A stretch of 64,000 nt of DNA from Mycoemilia scoparia (Eukaryota; Kickxellomycota; Kickxellomycetes; Kickxellales; Kickxellaceae): assembly GCA_027575805.1 (NCBI GenBank), contig JANBPU010000014.1:115723-179722 (forward strand), read 5' to 3'. How positions within the stretch are numbered: position 1 is the first letter of the stretch; every line of letters starts with the position of its first letter. The position numbers and the translations under genes were made by a program. Below, one piece after another: positions 45,910 to 56,399 of this stretch. Under the pieces are notes generated by a model. It was not told the DNA's origin and ran no database searches. It worked only from the letters and a program-made list of their open reading frames with translations.

Positions 45910-48900
45910 ATGGCCATCACCAGGAGGCATTCCAAGCGAATTCAAGCAAAAGCTGTTGCAACAACAGTAGTTGATGCTACCATTGCCAGCCCTAGTACGG
46001 ATGTTGATGATGTTGATGGGATGGGATTGGTATCAGTAACAGCTACCCCACCTACTCCCGAAAGCGACCAGCCAACATCCACGCCTAAGCGAGAGAGGCG
46101 CCGTTCCAAGAGGATTCCACAAAGCGCCGCATCCACGCTGGCTGTAGGATCATCATCTCTGCCCGCAACACCCCAGAGTCTTGACACACTAGAAAAGTCA
46201 TCCACTATCAGCCTCAGCACACTGGTTAACCGTGAAGACAAAGGTGACCAGCCTTCTCTTATCGAGTCACCGCTTTCCTCAAACAAAAGCCAGCATAGGA
46301 CACCAAAAAGGCCCAGATCACAAAGATCTCTGACATCAGTAGCCCCTCCCAATAGCAATAACAGACGCGGTATTAGCGATAACAAAGCATCTTGTGACGA
46401 CCAAAGCATAGATGCTAGTAGTGATGGTGAGGAAAATACAATCAATGTCAACGGCAGCAGGAAAGCTAGTAATGCTTCAAAGAAGCAAGCCGAGGTGGGT
46501 GTTGTGATCCCTGTAAGGAAGATAGATGACGAAGAATTGGTCCCCTCAGAATTTGAAACACCAGGAGAAAGAACACGCTCCTCAGCCCAAAGCAAGCGCA
46601 GGCGTCGCTCAGCCCCCCTTACTTACCGCACTGTTATTAAAAGAAAAGCCAAGGGAAAAGAGCCAGCGCCACTATCAGCATCGTCATCATCAGTTTCAAA
46701 ATCTACGACTAAAAGGTCATTAACAGCCTCTTCTTCAGCAAAGCAACCATCGTCATCATCATCAATTCTGCTGATATCTGATTCTGGGGAGTCAGATGGA
46801 TCCGATAGTGATTTTTGTCTATCACCAAGCAGGCCAATAAATCGCAGAGCAGGTCGAAACACCATCATGCCACCATCTACATCCAAGGACAGTAGTGCTG
46901 ACACTCTTGGTTCTGAGTCGAGCCATGACGAATATGTTGATGAAGATCCAAAATTCAATGCCGAACTTGCTAAAGTTAGATGCGAATTAGAGTCTAAAGG
47001 GCTCTCCCAGGAGGACTGCAATGCTATGCTTTCTATGGCAGTCAATAACAGACGAAGGACATTAGATGCCAGGGCCCGCCGTCTCCAAAATAAGAAGGGC
47101 AGTGGAGACAAGAAAAAGGAATTGTTTTATGTTGATGAAGACGGAAAGAAGGTCCTTGGGACTAAACCAAAGGAAATGCACTGGGAGGACTGGATCACAT
47201 ATTCCCTAGAGTTCAACCATCCTATGCTGGTTGGCATATGGGAAAAAACAAAGGAAAGGATTAACAAAGAAAAGACTGCTGCTGAACAACCCAAGGATCT
47301 AAAGTTGCAACTGCTTCCCTTCCAACTTGAGAGTCTGTCCTGGATGCGCAAACAAGAAGTGGAGCTCAAAGGCGGGATACTCGCTGACGAGATGGGAATG
47401 GGCAAGACCATACAGATGATATCACTGCTGCTAAGCCAGCCCAGAGTTAAGCCCACGCTTGTGGTTGCACCAACAGTCGCTCTAATGCAGTGGAAGAGTG
47501 AGATTTTGCAGCATACGGATGCCCTATCGGTTTATCTTTACTATGGTCAACAGCGTACAAAGGATCAAGATGAGCTACTGAAGCACGATGTAATCATAAC
47601 CACGTTCTCTGTTATGGAGTCTGTGTTTAGAAAAGAACAGTATGGTAATAGACGCAAGGGCGAGCTGATAAAAGAGCCATCAGTTCTACATGGCATCAAG
47701 TGGGCTCGAGTAGTCCTGGATGAAGCACATAATATCAAGGACCGATCCTGTAATACAGCAAGGTCTGCATTTGCTCTGAATGCCGATCGCAAGTGGTGTT
47801 TGTCGGGCACACCGCTACAAAACCGGGTTGGCGAGCTGTACTCACTCATCAGGTTCTTGCGTGCCGACCCCTTTAGCTACTACTTGTGCAGGGACTGTGA
47901 TTGTAAACTGTTGAGCTGGCGGTTTGCCGATGGCAATGTGTGCACCGATTGTAACCATGCCTCTACTAGACACATATGTTGGTGGAACCACGAAATATTG
48001 CGTCCTATACAAAAGTACGGAGCAAGCGGTCGCGGTCTGGCTGCCTATTCCAAACTGGGGACTTTGCTGGACCTCTTTATGCTTCGTCGAACCAAGAACG
48101 AGCGAGCAGCTGACCTTGGACTGCCTCCACGAGTTGTAGTTACTCGGAGAGATTACTTTAACCCTGAAGAGGAGGATCTTTATGTTTCTCTATTCACCAA
48201 TACTCAGCGCCAGTTCAGCACATATGCTGAGCATGGGACCGTTCTAAACAACTATGCCAACATTTTTGAGCTGATTACCAAAATGCGTCTTGCTGTAAAC
48301 CACCCAGACCTGCTTACATATAAATTAAAACAGCAAAACTTGATGCAGGATAGTGAAAGTCTCGTTTGTGCCATATGCAATGAAGAAGCCGAGGACCCAA
48401 TCATATCCAAATGTAAACACATATTCTGCAGGGAGGATATCCGTCAGTATTTGGAAACTCATATTTCGTCCAACCCCAAATGCCCCCACTGCTTTGCTGA
48501 TCTTACAATTGACCTGTCACAGATGACGTACGAGCTTCCAGGCAAAAATCCAGAGAGTAGTCTTTCGAACTCCTTGGCTAGCAGATACGGCGAAGACGCG
48601 TCTTTAACTACCCCACAAACTACAATATATCGCAAATCTATAGTAAATCATATAGACATGGCTCGCTGGCGTTCATCGACCAAAATTGAAGCATTGGTGG
48701 AAGAGCTTAGCAAGCTACGACGTTCGGATGCCACGATAAAGAGTATAGTGTTTTCACAGTTCGTCAACTTTTTGGATTTAGTTCAGTGGCGACTGAATCG
48801 AACTGGGTTTAGTGTATGCAGACTTGACGGTCGGATGAGTCCAATGCAGAGAGACGCAGTCATCAAGACGTTCATGACCAGACCGGAATATACAGTGTTT

Positions 48901-49197
48901 CTAGTTAGTTTAAAGGCAGGCGGTGTTGCCCTGAATCTTATTGAAGCCAGCCATGTGTTCATATGTGATCCATGGTGGAATCCAGCAGTTGAGGATCAGG
49001 CCATGGACCGTATACACAGATTGGGCCAACGTCGGCCCATAAAGACTACCAAGCTCATAGTTGAAAATTCCATAGAGTCACGAATCATTGAGTTACAGAA
49101 AAAGAAGCAGGACCTTTTCCGCAGCACAATTGGCAAGGACTCTGCTGCTCTTGCACGCTTGAGCGAAGAAGACCTGCAGTTTTTGTTTACAAGCTAA
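45910..49197 (+). CDS. RAD16: DNA repair helicase / E3 ligase RAD16
   Basis: A single exon gives 1095 residues. The N-terminal about 340 residues are Ser- and Lys/Arg-rich and disordered. The SNF2 ATPase begins near residue 460: LLPFQLESLSWMRKQE, motif I DEMGMGKTIQ near 493, DEAH box near 604 and SGTPLQNRVGELYSLIRFLR. A Cys-rich insert (CRDCDC...CTDC) near 660-700 and a C3HC4 RING near 819-860 (CAICNEE...CKHIFCRED...CPHC) sit inside the helicase, the layout specific to Rad16. The helicase C domain near 920-1060 ends with DRIHRLGQRRPIKTTK. With Rad7 it performs global-genome nucleotide excision repair. Confidence 0.95.
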   Translation: MAITRRHSKRIQAKAVATTVVDATIASPSTDVDDVDGMGLVSVTATPPTPESDQPTSTPKRERRRSKRIPQSAASTLAVGSSSLPATPQSLDTLEKSSTISLSTLVNREDKGDQPSLIESPLSSNKSQHRTPKRPRSQRSLTSVAPPNSNNRRGISDNKASCDDQSIDASSDGEENTINVNGSRKASNASKKQAEVGVVIPVRKIDDEELVPSEFETPGERTRSSAQSKRRRRSAPLTYRTVIKRKAKGKEPAPLSASSSSVSKSTTKRSLTASSSAKQPSSSSSILLISDSGESDGSDSDFCLSPSRPINRRAGRNTIMPPSTSKDSSADTLGSESSHDEYVDEDPKFNAELAKVRCELESKGLSQEDCNAMLSMAVNNRRRTLDARARRLQNKKGSGDKKKELFYVDEDGKKVLGTKPKEMHWEDWITYSLEFNHPMLVGIWEKTKERINKEKTAAEQPKDLKLQLLPFQLESLSWMRKQEVELKGGILADEMGMGKTIQMISLLLSQPRVKPTLVVAPTVALMQWKSEILQHTDALSVYLYYGQQRTKDQDELLKHDVIITTFSVMESVFRKEQYGNRRKGELIKEPSVLHGIKWARVVLDEAHNIKDRSCNTARSAFALNADRKWCLSGTPLQNRVGELYSLIRFLRADPFSYYLCRDCDCKLLSWRFADGNVCTDCNHASTRHICWWNHEILRPIQKYGASGRGLAAYSKLGTLLDLFMLRRTKNERAADLGLPPRVVVTRRDYFNPEEEDLYVSLFTNTQRQFSTYAEHGTVLNNYANIFELITKMRLAVNHPDLLTYKLKQQNLMQDSESLVCAICNEEAEDPIISKCKHIFCREDIRQYLETHISSNPKCPHCFADLTIDLSQMTYELPGKNPESSLSNSLASRYGEDASLTTPQTTIYRKSIVNHIDMARWRSSTKIEALVEELSKLRRSDATIKSIVFSQFVNFLDLVQWRLNRTGFSVCRLDGRMSPMQRDAVIKTFMTRPEYTVFLVSLKAGGVALNLIEASHVFICDPWWNPAVEDQAMDRIHRLGQRRPIKTTKLIVENSIESRIIELQKKKQDLFRSTIGKDSAALARLSEEDLQFLFTS

Positions 49198-50472
49198 AAA
49201 GTATGATACTCTTTTCTCCCGAGATTTTTAGTATGGATTTTCACCCACATCTCTTATATTTTTTCTTTCTTGCTGTAAAATAAGATGCTTATTGCAACAT
49301 TCATCCCCATATTATTATGTTTTATTTGTTGAGTTCTTTTTATGAATTACATACCATGAGGAGGAGCAGCAGCAGCTTTTAGTGGTTGCTCTATCTAGGT
49401 ATTTTCTTTCATTGATGAAGAATAATACTTGGAAGTTAGAAAAAGGTTGACATTTTATTGTGACACTGATTTGCCAAAGGTCTGGAGCTATGATTGCTGG
49501 GAACTAATATGTTGTCTAAATGAGAAGTAAGAGGGCCCGCAAAGAATCCCAAAGAGACCATGGACACTTGCATATCTTCTACAGGCTTGCGGCTGACCAT
49601 ATCAAGTTGAAATCAAAGGTGGTGATGCTTCTACTACTTGGATTGAACTCCTTTGTGTTACAAATCAAAGAACAATTAGGTTAAATTTAGAAGGTCAAAA
49701 ATAAAGATTAGCAAAGGCATTACCTTGGAGTGCCCAAAATAACAGCTTTATATGCATAATATTTGGCGACAAAGACATCGGATTAACTATGCGTCTCTTT
49801 AGGAGAGAACGGCGTGTAGAGTAACAAAGAAATATGAGAAACAATTGTGGCTAGTGCCCATGCCTATTTGTGGGGTATTCTATGCAGTTTAAATTTCCGT
49901 GCTACCACCCAGCTGTAAAAGCAAAAGACAAGTGCCAATAGCTACAGGCTAAGTAGCATGATTAGCCAAAATGGGTAAACACGACCTGGTTCAAGAGCTG
50001 GTTACAATGCTTGTCTAGAAAGAGAGTAGTAGACATTCTCAATGATTGACTGTTTTCGGATTGTCTTGAATTGAGTACAGAGCTCCAAATTCTGAGTGCT
50101 TAGTGCCATCAGTTCATCAAAGTGTCTGATTAAGTTGAGTTGAGCCAGTTTGTAGGAATTTTCTACTATGAAGCTGGCAACTAAAATTATCTATAAATAT
50201 CATCAACATGTCCATGTTATGAAAAGTATCAAACCTTAAATCCTTTTCTTAGCCCCACCCAAACAATCACGAACCCCTTACGCCAGCTGGACTATTTTCA
50301 TCATTCGCACTATTTATATTACTGCATAATTGCTAGGCTTTATTATAGTATAATTGAAGCAGCTCCAACAACCTTTCCTTACAAAAACTATTTTTAACCA
50401 ACTGAAGTACCCATCTCCTTCTTTCTCGTAAGCTTTTATAGAGTGTATAATACTATCACCATTGTCATTACC
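49198..50472. other. 1.27 kb intergenic region
   Basis: The 3' region of RAD16 and the promoter of the secreted SMP-30-like gene. Nothing recognised. The last 60 nt before the start codon are pyrimidine-rich, as in strongly expressed fungal genes. Confidence 0.45.
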
Positions 50473-51519
50473 ATGTATCTTTCATCTTACGTATTTGGCA
50501 TTGCTGCTCTTGCCTCCGTCGCACTCTCTCAGGGTGTTCCCGTCCACCAGGCAAAGCCCCTCATCACCAAGGACCATTCTCAGTTCGGCCCACAAATCGA
50601 GGGCACTGGGGTTGACGCTCAGGGCAATGTTTATGCAGTTAACTTCAATGCACTCAAGAACTCTACTGGCACTATATCGCCTAAGCAGGCCGAGTTCTTT
50701 ACTGGCAACGCACCAGGATCTGACGCCGAAAAGACGTGGTACAATGGTATCCGTTTCGTTAAGCTGAGCGATAGCGGCTCTGCTGCCTATCTGGCTGACG
50801 TTGGCAACCACCAAGTTGTGCAAGTCACAAAAGGAGTCAACGGAAAGACGTCTGTTGAGCGATTTTGCGGCGACTCTGCTATCCTTCAGCCCAACGACAT
50901 TACTGTCGCTCACTCAAATAACCGCGTATTTATGTCAGGCATGAACTACACTGCCGACAGCAAGGTCGGTGATGGTGACCTGTGGACCTGCCTGCCTGGA
51001 GACAAAAAGGCTGTCAAGCTTGGCGAGTTCTATCGCACTAACGGTATTGAGATTTCTCCTGACGAAAAGACCCTGTATCTCTCCGAATCGCAGAACAAGG
51101 GCGGAGCTGTTGTTTCCAATAATATCCTAAAGTTCGACCTGGATGTTGCTTCTGGTAAAGTCAGCAACAAGAAGGTATTCGTTGACTTTGGTGCCCTTGA
51201 CAAAACTGGCGATACTGACATCGATGGCATGCGCTGTGACGCCAAAGGTAACCTCTATGTTTCTCGCAATGGCATTGGCAAGGTTGCCAAGTTTACACCT
51301 GATGGCAAGCTTGACTCGTACATCCAGCTCTCAACTATCGACTTTGTTGGGAGCCTTGAACTTGGGGGCAAGGACGGAAAGACTCTCCACATGGTTGGCC
51401 GTTGCAAGGATGACGAAAAAAAGGGCTGCGTCGAGACCTTCAATGTCGATACCCCAGGAAATGCCTTCACCAAGCTTTCAGGCGGTAACTCAGAACCTGT
51501 CAAGCGCTGCGATGCCTAA
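50473..51519 (+). CDS. Secreted SMP-30/gluconolactonase-like beta-propeller protein
   Basis: A single exon gives 348 residues. The N-terminus MYLSSYVFGIAALASVALSQ is a signal peptide with a likely cut near residue 20. The body carries repeated blade motifs of the SMP-30/gluconolactonase/LRE-like fold: IEGTGVDAQGNVYAVNF, NGIEISPDEKTLYLSES and DIDGMRCDAKGNLYVSRNG. The conserved metal-site acidic and Asn residues appear in the NGI, SES and DGMRCD segments. Four Cys in the secreted part may form disulfides. Codon use is biased, suggesting high expression. A lactonase-like hydrolase is likely; the substrate is unknown. The upstream in-frame start at 50443 lies in the leader, before the signal peptide. 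Confidence 0.8.
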   Translation: MYLSSYVFGIAALASVALSQGVPVHQAKPLITKDHSQFGPQIEGTGVDAQGNVYAVNFNALKNSTGTISPKQAEFFTGNAPGSDAEKTWYNGIRFVKLSDSGSAAYLADVGNHQVVQVTKGVNGKTSVERFCGDSAILQPNDITVAHSNNRVFMSGMNYTADSKVGDGDLWTCLPGDKKAVKLGEFYRTNGIEISPDEKTLYLSESQNKGGAVVSNNILKFDLDVASGKVSNKKVFVDFGALDKTGDTDIDGMRCDAKGNLYVSRNGIGKVAKFTPDGKLDSYIQLSTIDFVGSLELGGKDGKTLHMVGRCKDDEKKGCVETFNVDTPGNAFTKLSGGNSEPVKRCDA

Positions 51520-52785
51520 GATATCTCTGTATTTCTTTTTTAAAATGTACTTGAACCCCGGTGGTCATTAGCATTCCTTTTCCAAGTCTTCCTCTTTTAA
51601 TGATACTTTTGTGGTTGACTTTATACGAAAATACCCGTGTAGTCAATAAATTCTGGTTTTGCCTAATATCAGAAAAATTGCATTTGTTTTTAGCCATTCG
51701 TAAATATCTGTGTATGGAAGTATAAGACGACCTAAACAGTAAATGTCCAACTTCATTGTCAGCAGTAAAAGTTGCCCTAATCATAAAGAAGCAAGTCAAT
51801 AGCTAGCCAAGTTAAGAATCCTTTTCAGAGGCAAAAGGAGTCAAGCCTGGGGAATAACAAACAGTATGTAGACAATAGGAGGCTGAATAATAAAGTGTAC
51901 TTGTAGATGTGTGGGCCAGCCCATATAAAACTTTGTACTTTGAACTCGAAGTGGGCTTTGTACCATCCATCTGTACTTGGTCTAAGTTTGCTTATGACTA
52001 TCCATAAATTGGCTATGCATGGACCTTCGTGTTATATCACTACAACAAAATCCACAGATCGTGTATTACCAGCATGAATTTCTATGGCATATCCAACAAA
52101 ATACTATTTCAAAATACACATGCCTGACTATACTCCCATTGCCATTCGTTAACGTAATATACCATCAACTACAAAATCACGCTTGCAAGCTATCGCAATT
52201 ATAACTTTGCTGCAATTGTATTTAATGTATGATATGCCAAACCGACTTTTCTCTTAAATGTATGTATTATTTCTATTATTATTGGCTATGCTATTATGAT
52301 TGTGATGACTTGAACCAACTACTGGTTTTTGTTATTTGTGGGTATGTGTACTGTATATTATATATTTTTGTTAATAGTTTTTTGGGGGGACCCATTTCTG
52401 TTTAATACTTTGTGATTTCCAGTCATTTAAAACTATTCTTTTTCTCTATCCACTCTTGACTTTGCATCATTTTCTACTTTCAACACTGTAACTATCTGTA
52501 TACCCTTTTCAGAGTAAACTTTATTTTTCAACTTTTGTTTTCAATTCCCTCCCTCCCCTCTCCCCGCTTTATACATTTGGGTGTATATATAGTTTATTTA
52601 CCTACTACCTTCTTTCTCTTTCTCTTTCTCTTTCCTACATACATACATACATACATACATACATACCTTTCAAGCCTTTCTTGATTTTCCCTATATACGT
52701 TTTTACTTTTTGTGCATACTTTTGTATAAGGGCAGAGAAGCAGCTGGTTGTAGCCGCTGAATATACACGCAATATATATTCCATA
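51520..52785. other. 1.27 kb intergenic region with microsatellites
   Basis: The 3' region of the SMP-30-like gene and the promoter of the FYR gene. It holds a pyrimidine (TTTCTC)n tract at about 52611-52634 and a (CATA)n tract at about 52637-52666. No gene seen. Confidence 0.5.
52611..52666. repeat. (TTTCTC)n and (CATA)n microsatellites
   Basis: A pyrimidine hexamer run is followed at once by about seven CATA units, 120-175 nt upstream of the FYR gene start. Confidence 0.85.
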
Positions 52786-54023
52786 ATGCTATCTTATCGT
52801 CAAATGGCCAGTGATTTAACAGAGAAAGTCAACGCCGCTATTAAAGTAAATCTACAAACCAATTCCAATCTCAAATGTGCATAGCTAGGTTTGCTTTCTT
52901 GTTTGCTTTACTGAAGCCGAAACCTTTGTTTATGTATAGAAACGCGAGCAGCTGTTGGAGGAATATAATGGCACAAGGAAGAACCTGCGCAAAGCTCAGC
53001 AAGACAATGAGTAAGACAATTATTTTAAATGTGTCAACTAGGTCATGAAAATTAAATATGTGTGTATTGTCCCTTTGTACTAAAGCCAACGTGGCGGCTG
53101 GGCTGTCAAAACATGTATTTTTATATAGCCACCTTTTGGATCTGTTGATGAAGCTGTGTCCAGATATCGATGATGGGCTGTGGAGGTAAGATACGGCATC
53201 CAAGATGAAATAATACATCATAGCCTCTCGCATGTTTTTGACGAATATCTTCTGATATACCATTTTCCTAAATAGTTCTGATGACTCGATTATTGACGAA
53301 GGGTTTGGTTCCGATGTCGACGAGGGCCATGGCAAGCTTGGGTATGGTGAATTCGGCGGAACTGGTGACGATGACAGCGTGGTAGCCAGCGTTGATGAAA
53401 TGATAGCCAAAAGACGGAGTCAAAAGCAAATCGGTGGAGATGTTTCACCAAGCCTAACAAAGAAGAGGCGGAGGCAAGGTAAAAGAGATGACAGAAGAGA
53501 TCCTAAGCCTATTGAGGAGCTGCCGAAAGACGAAAGTGGCCAAATTGTTCTTCCAGCGAGCGTCGGCAGGGGAAATGAAGAGGTCATCATTCACAATCTT
53601 GGTGAGGTTGTTTGGGATCGTGAAAATTATCACACATCACGGTACATTTGGCCTGTCGGCTTCAAAAGCGTCAAGATCTATCCAAGCATGATTGACAGAA
53701 ACAAGAAAATATCGTATATATCTGAAATCATTGATGGTGGGGACACGCCAATATTCCAAGTGCGGCCAGAGGATCAGCCAGATAAAGTATTCACGGCAAC
53801 CTCATCGAGCGGAGTCTGGAAGCTGGCCCTAGATGAAATAATGTCCAAGGGCGTTGGCGTAAAGACCCATGCAAGTGGACCTCAGATGTATGGGCTTAGC
53901 AATTTGGCCGTGACAAAGGCTATTCAAGAGCTTCCAGATGCCGAAAAATGCTCAAAGTATGTCATGCAGCAGTGGATCAGCAAGGATAAATCGAGCGCCA
54001 AAAGTAATAACAAGCGATCATGA
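52786..54023 (+). CDS. FYRN/FYRC-domain nuclear protein (TBRG1-like)
   Basis: Four exons: 52786..52845, 52940..53010, 53129..53185 and 53276..54023, giving 311 residues. The N-terminal about 60 residues are helical and may form a coiled coil (KREQLLEEYNGTRKNLRKAQ). An acidic stretch and a basic patch (KKRRRQGKR) follow. The FYRN domain is near residues 165-205 (WPVGFKSVKIYPSMID). The FYRC domain is near 208-290 (SEIIDGGDTPIFQV, SSGVWK, GPQMYGLSNLAVTKAIQELP). In animals the paired FYR domains occur in MLL proteins and in TBRG1; this short form resembles TBRG1. A role in a chromatin complex is likely. An in-frame ATG six codons downstream is an alternative start. Confidence 0.85.
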
Positions 54024-54482
54024 GAGGCCTCCCCTCCTCTTTATTGCATTGAAAATATATTTCTTGCTACTATGTCCCAAATACAAATCACTTTTAGGAC
54101 TATTGTGCTCTTTGACATTTATATTAATATATTGCCATCCATAATTGTCAAATGAGCTTTTTTCAGGCCGCCTTTTCGTATCTCTCTAAACTGCCTTTTC
54201 TCTCTTTCCTTAAATTTACGCATTCAATTTTTCCTTTTCAGTTTAATTCTCCTTCTTGTAGTAGTACTCCATTTTTACCCCTATTCCAAATATATATATT
54301 CATTGGTAAATTACTGTTTTTGTGGTTACGCATTCAATGTATTAAAATGAAGTCTAAGTGTAAACGTCTTGGGTATGATGGGATCCATAGAGTCATAGCC
54401 AGGCAAGATGTGTATAAATAAATAAGTGCGAAATTTCATGAAAAATAACGTTAGTTGAACATGAGAGAGAGAGAGAGAGATT
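54024..54482. other. Convergent 3' region
   Basis: 459 nt between the FYR gene and HUT1. It contains a (GA)n tract (about 54463-54480) that abuts the HUT1 stop codon. No gene seen. Confidence 0.5.
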
Positions 54483-55586
54483 CTATTGTGATGATGACTG
54501 AATTGGTTGGCGAGATCGCAAAGCAGAGTCGAATGCATTGATTTGGGTGTGTTTAGAAGAGTATGTAATGACCTTTTCCTCTGAGACCTGTGTATTTTCT
54601 TCCTTTGTAGCAGGGGCTGAGGTCTTTTCCTTGAGTTTTTTGCTACTCTTGGTTTTCATGACAGCCTCAAGGGCAATTCCCGAGAAAACACAGAGGATCG
54701 ATCCCCATTGAGCAGGGTTGAGAGTGTGGTTGAATTTTGCGATGGAAAGGAGGATTGTGAATAGTTTGCGGGTCACAGTAGTCGTGGTCAATGCTAACGA
54801 ACCAAAGTGAGCCAGCATGTAGTAAATGAAGCATTGACCGGTGGCACCGCAAATGGCAAACAAGCCTATGTCCCCTATCACCTGGGGATGGGCCGCAAAG
54901 AAGCTAATTGCTTGGCCCAGCTCAGGATTCCATGGGTTCAACAACCACACCAACATGAAAATGCTCGAGAATAGACTCACGTAGCACATCATATGCTCGC
55001 CACGGAGGTATTTGAAGTCGGCAAAGATTTGGTCTTGCATCGAACTTACGATTCCGTCCAATGTCAAGTTGATTAGGACCAAGAAAAGCCCGAATATGCT
55101 GCCTTCCAATGTCGTTGTTGCTTTTTTGTTCTTTTTAGCTGGTTGATATAACATGAATGTTGAAACTCCAATGGTAACCATGGCGACGACGGCGTACTTG
55201 TAAAGTGGGTATTTGCGGTTATACAACAATTTGTTCATGATAACTATAGGCAGCAACTTGCAAGATTTGGCTAGTGTCACTGCAACATAGTTTAGATATT
55301 TCATTGAGCTGTATCCAAATGGTGATGCCGATGCAACCAAAAGGCCTAATATGGCTATCCGCTTAACAAGCGGCCTGTTTAGACCAACCATCTCTTCTTT
55401 TCTCACGATAGTGGCATACATAAACCCGACAAACGAAGCAACTACTGCTTGAACTAAATTTAGGACAATAAAGTGACGGAATTTGTCGCCATTTCCATAA
55501 TCAGTGCTCACCACTCGTTCTTGAGTCACTCCCCACGTCAAGAAGCATGCGTATATTCCCGCTATACAGAATATGAGGTCGAACAT
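54483..55586 (-). CDS. HUT1: UDP-galactose/UDP-glucose transporter HUT1 (SLC35B1 family)
   Basis: A single exon gives 367 residues with about ten hydrophobic segments. The start LIFCIAGIYACFLTWGVTQE is the hallmark of HUT1/SLC35B1 (YxxFLxWGxxQE). FGYSSMKYLNYVAVTLAKSC then KLLPIVIMN is the conserved nucleotide-sugar transporter core, and LTLDGIVSSMQDQI and CGATGQCFIYYMLAHFG follow. The protein resides in the ER membrane and exchanges UDP-sugars or ATP; yeast Hut1 is linked to UDP-galactose uptake and ER protein folding. The Lys-rich and Ser-rich C-terminal tail has no KKxx retrieval signal at the very end. Confidence 0.93.
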   Translation of the reverse strand: MFDLIFCIAGIYACFLTWGVTQERVVSTDYGNGDKFRHFIVLNLVQAVVASFVGFMYATIVRKEEMVGLNRPLVKRIAILGLLVASASPFGYSSMKYLNYVAVTLAKSCKLLPIVIMNKLLYNRKYPLYKYAVVAMVTIGVSTFMLYQPAKKNKKATTTLEGSIFGLFLVLINLTLDGIVSSMQDQIFADFKYLRGEHMMCYVSLFSSIFMLVWLLNPWNPELGQAISFFAAHPQVIGDIGLFAICGATGQCFIYYMLAHFGSLALTTTTVTRKLFTILLSIAKFNHTLNPAQWGSILCVFSGIALEAVMKTKSSKKLKEKTSAPATKEENTQVSEEKVITYSSKHTQINAFDSALRSRQPIQSSSQ

Positions 55587-56399
55587 TAAAGGGCTGTATA
55601 AAAATGTAAATATAAAAGTGGATGAGGGTGTGATTATGAAGAAATAAGGTCCTTTGATGCAATGTTATAAATGAAAAAGAATGCACTACTTGTGCAAGCG
55701 ATCAAGTGTAAGCGACTTTCAAATGTAGACTAAACTGTTTTTAACAGCCAATCGTCGACTGCCAAATCATGTAGCATGCAAGACTGTGGTTTACTACCTT
55801 TTCGATCCTATTGGCAGAATAATACATCTATCATCTTTGATTTCAATTCAGTCTTTATAGTCCAAAGACTGCTTTTTGCAAATCAATACTACCATGAAAG
55901 GAGGCTGTTGATTTTATGCCAAGGAATCGTTTTTCTGCCCGTTAGTAAGTGCGGAAATGTGATGGTAAATATGTGTGACGGATTTCCATTTGTTGCTTGA
56001 AAAAGTTAATTATTTTTTGGGGATTTCGATGAAGAGGATAGTGCTTTGATTCAGTCCACTATAAAAGATCTAATTCACACATGGAAAATATCATTCAGAT
56101 ACCTCCGTACTATGGTAAATATATTTGATTTTCAAAATTGTCGAATTGCGACCATACAAACGAGAAAATGTCGGTTCCCGTCCGATCACCGTAACCAAGC
56201 TCGTTATGGCCAGGAGAGTACTACTGTGGGGGACCAAGTGGGAACACCTGGTGTTGCAATTTATTTTCTATTTTTTAGAACTCTCCATGCAATATTGGAA
56301 TTATAATAATAATGATACTAGCCACATCTTAAAACAGTACACAAAACCTTGATATATACTATGAAATCAGCTCAATTAAAAATTTGGTTCTTGCAAGGT
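55587..56399. other. Intergenic region
   Basis: 813 nt between the HUT1 start and the DHA2 exporter stop codon. No gene, repeat or RNA recognised. Confidence 0.45.
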
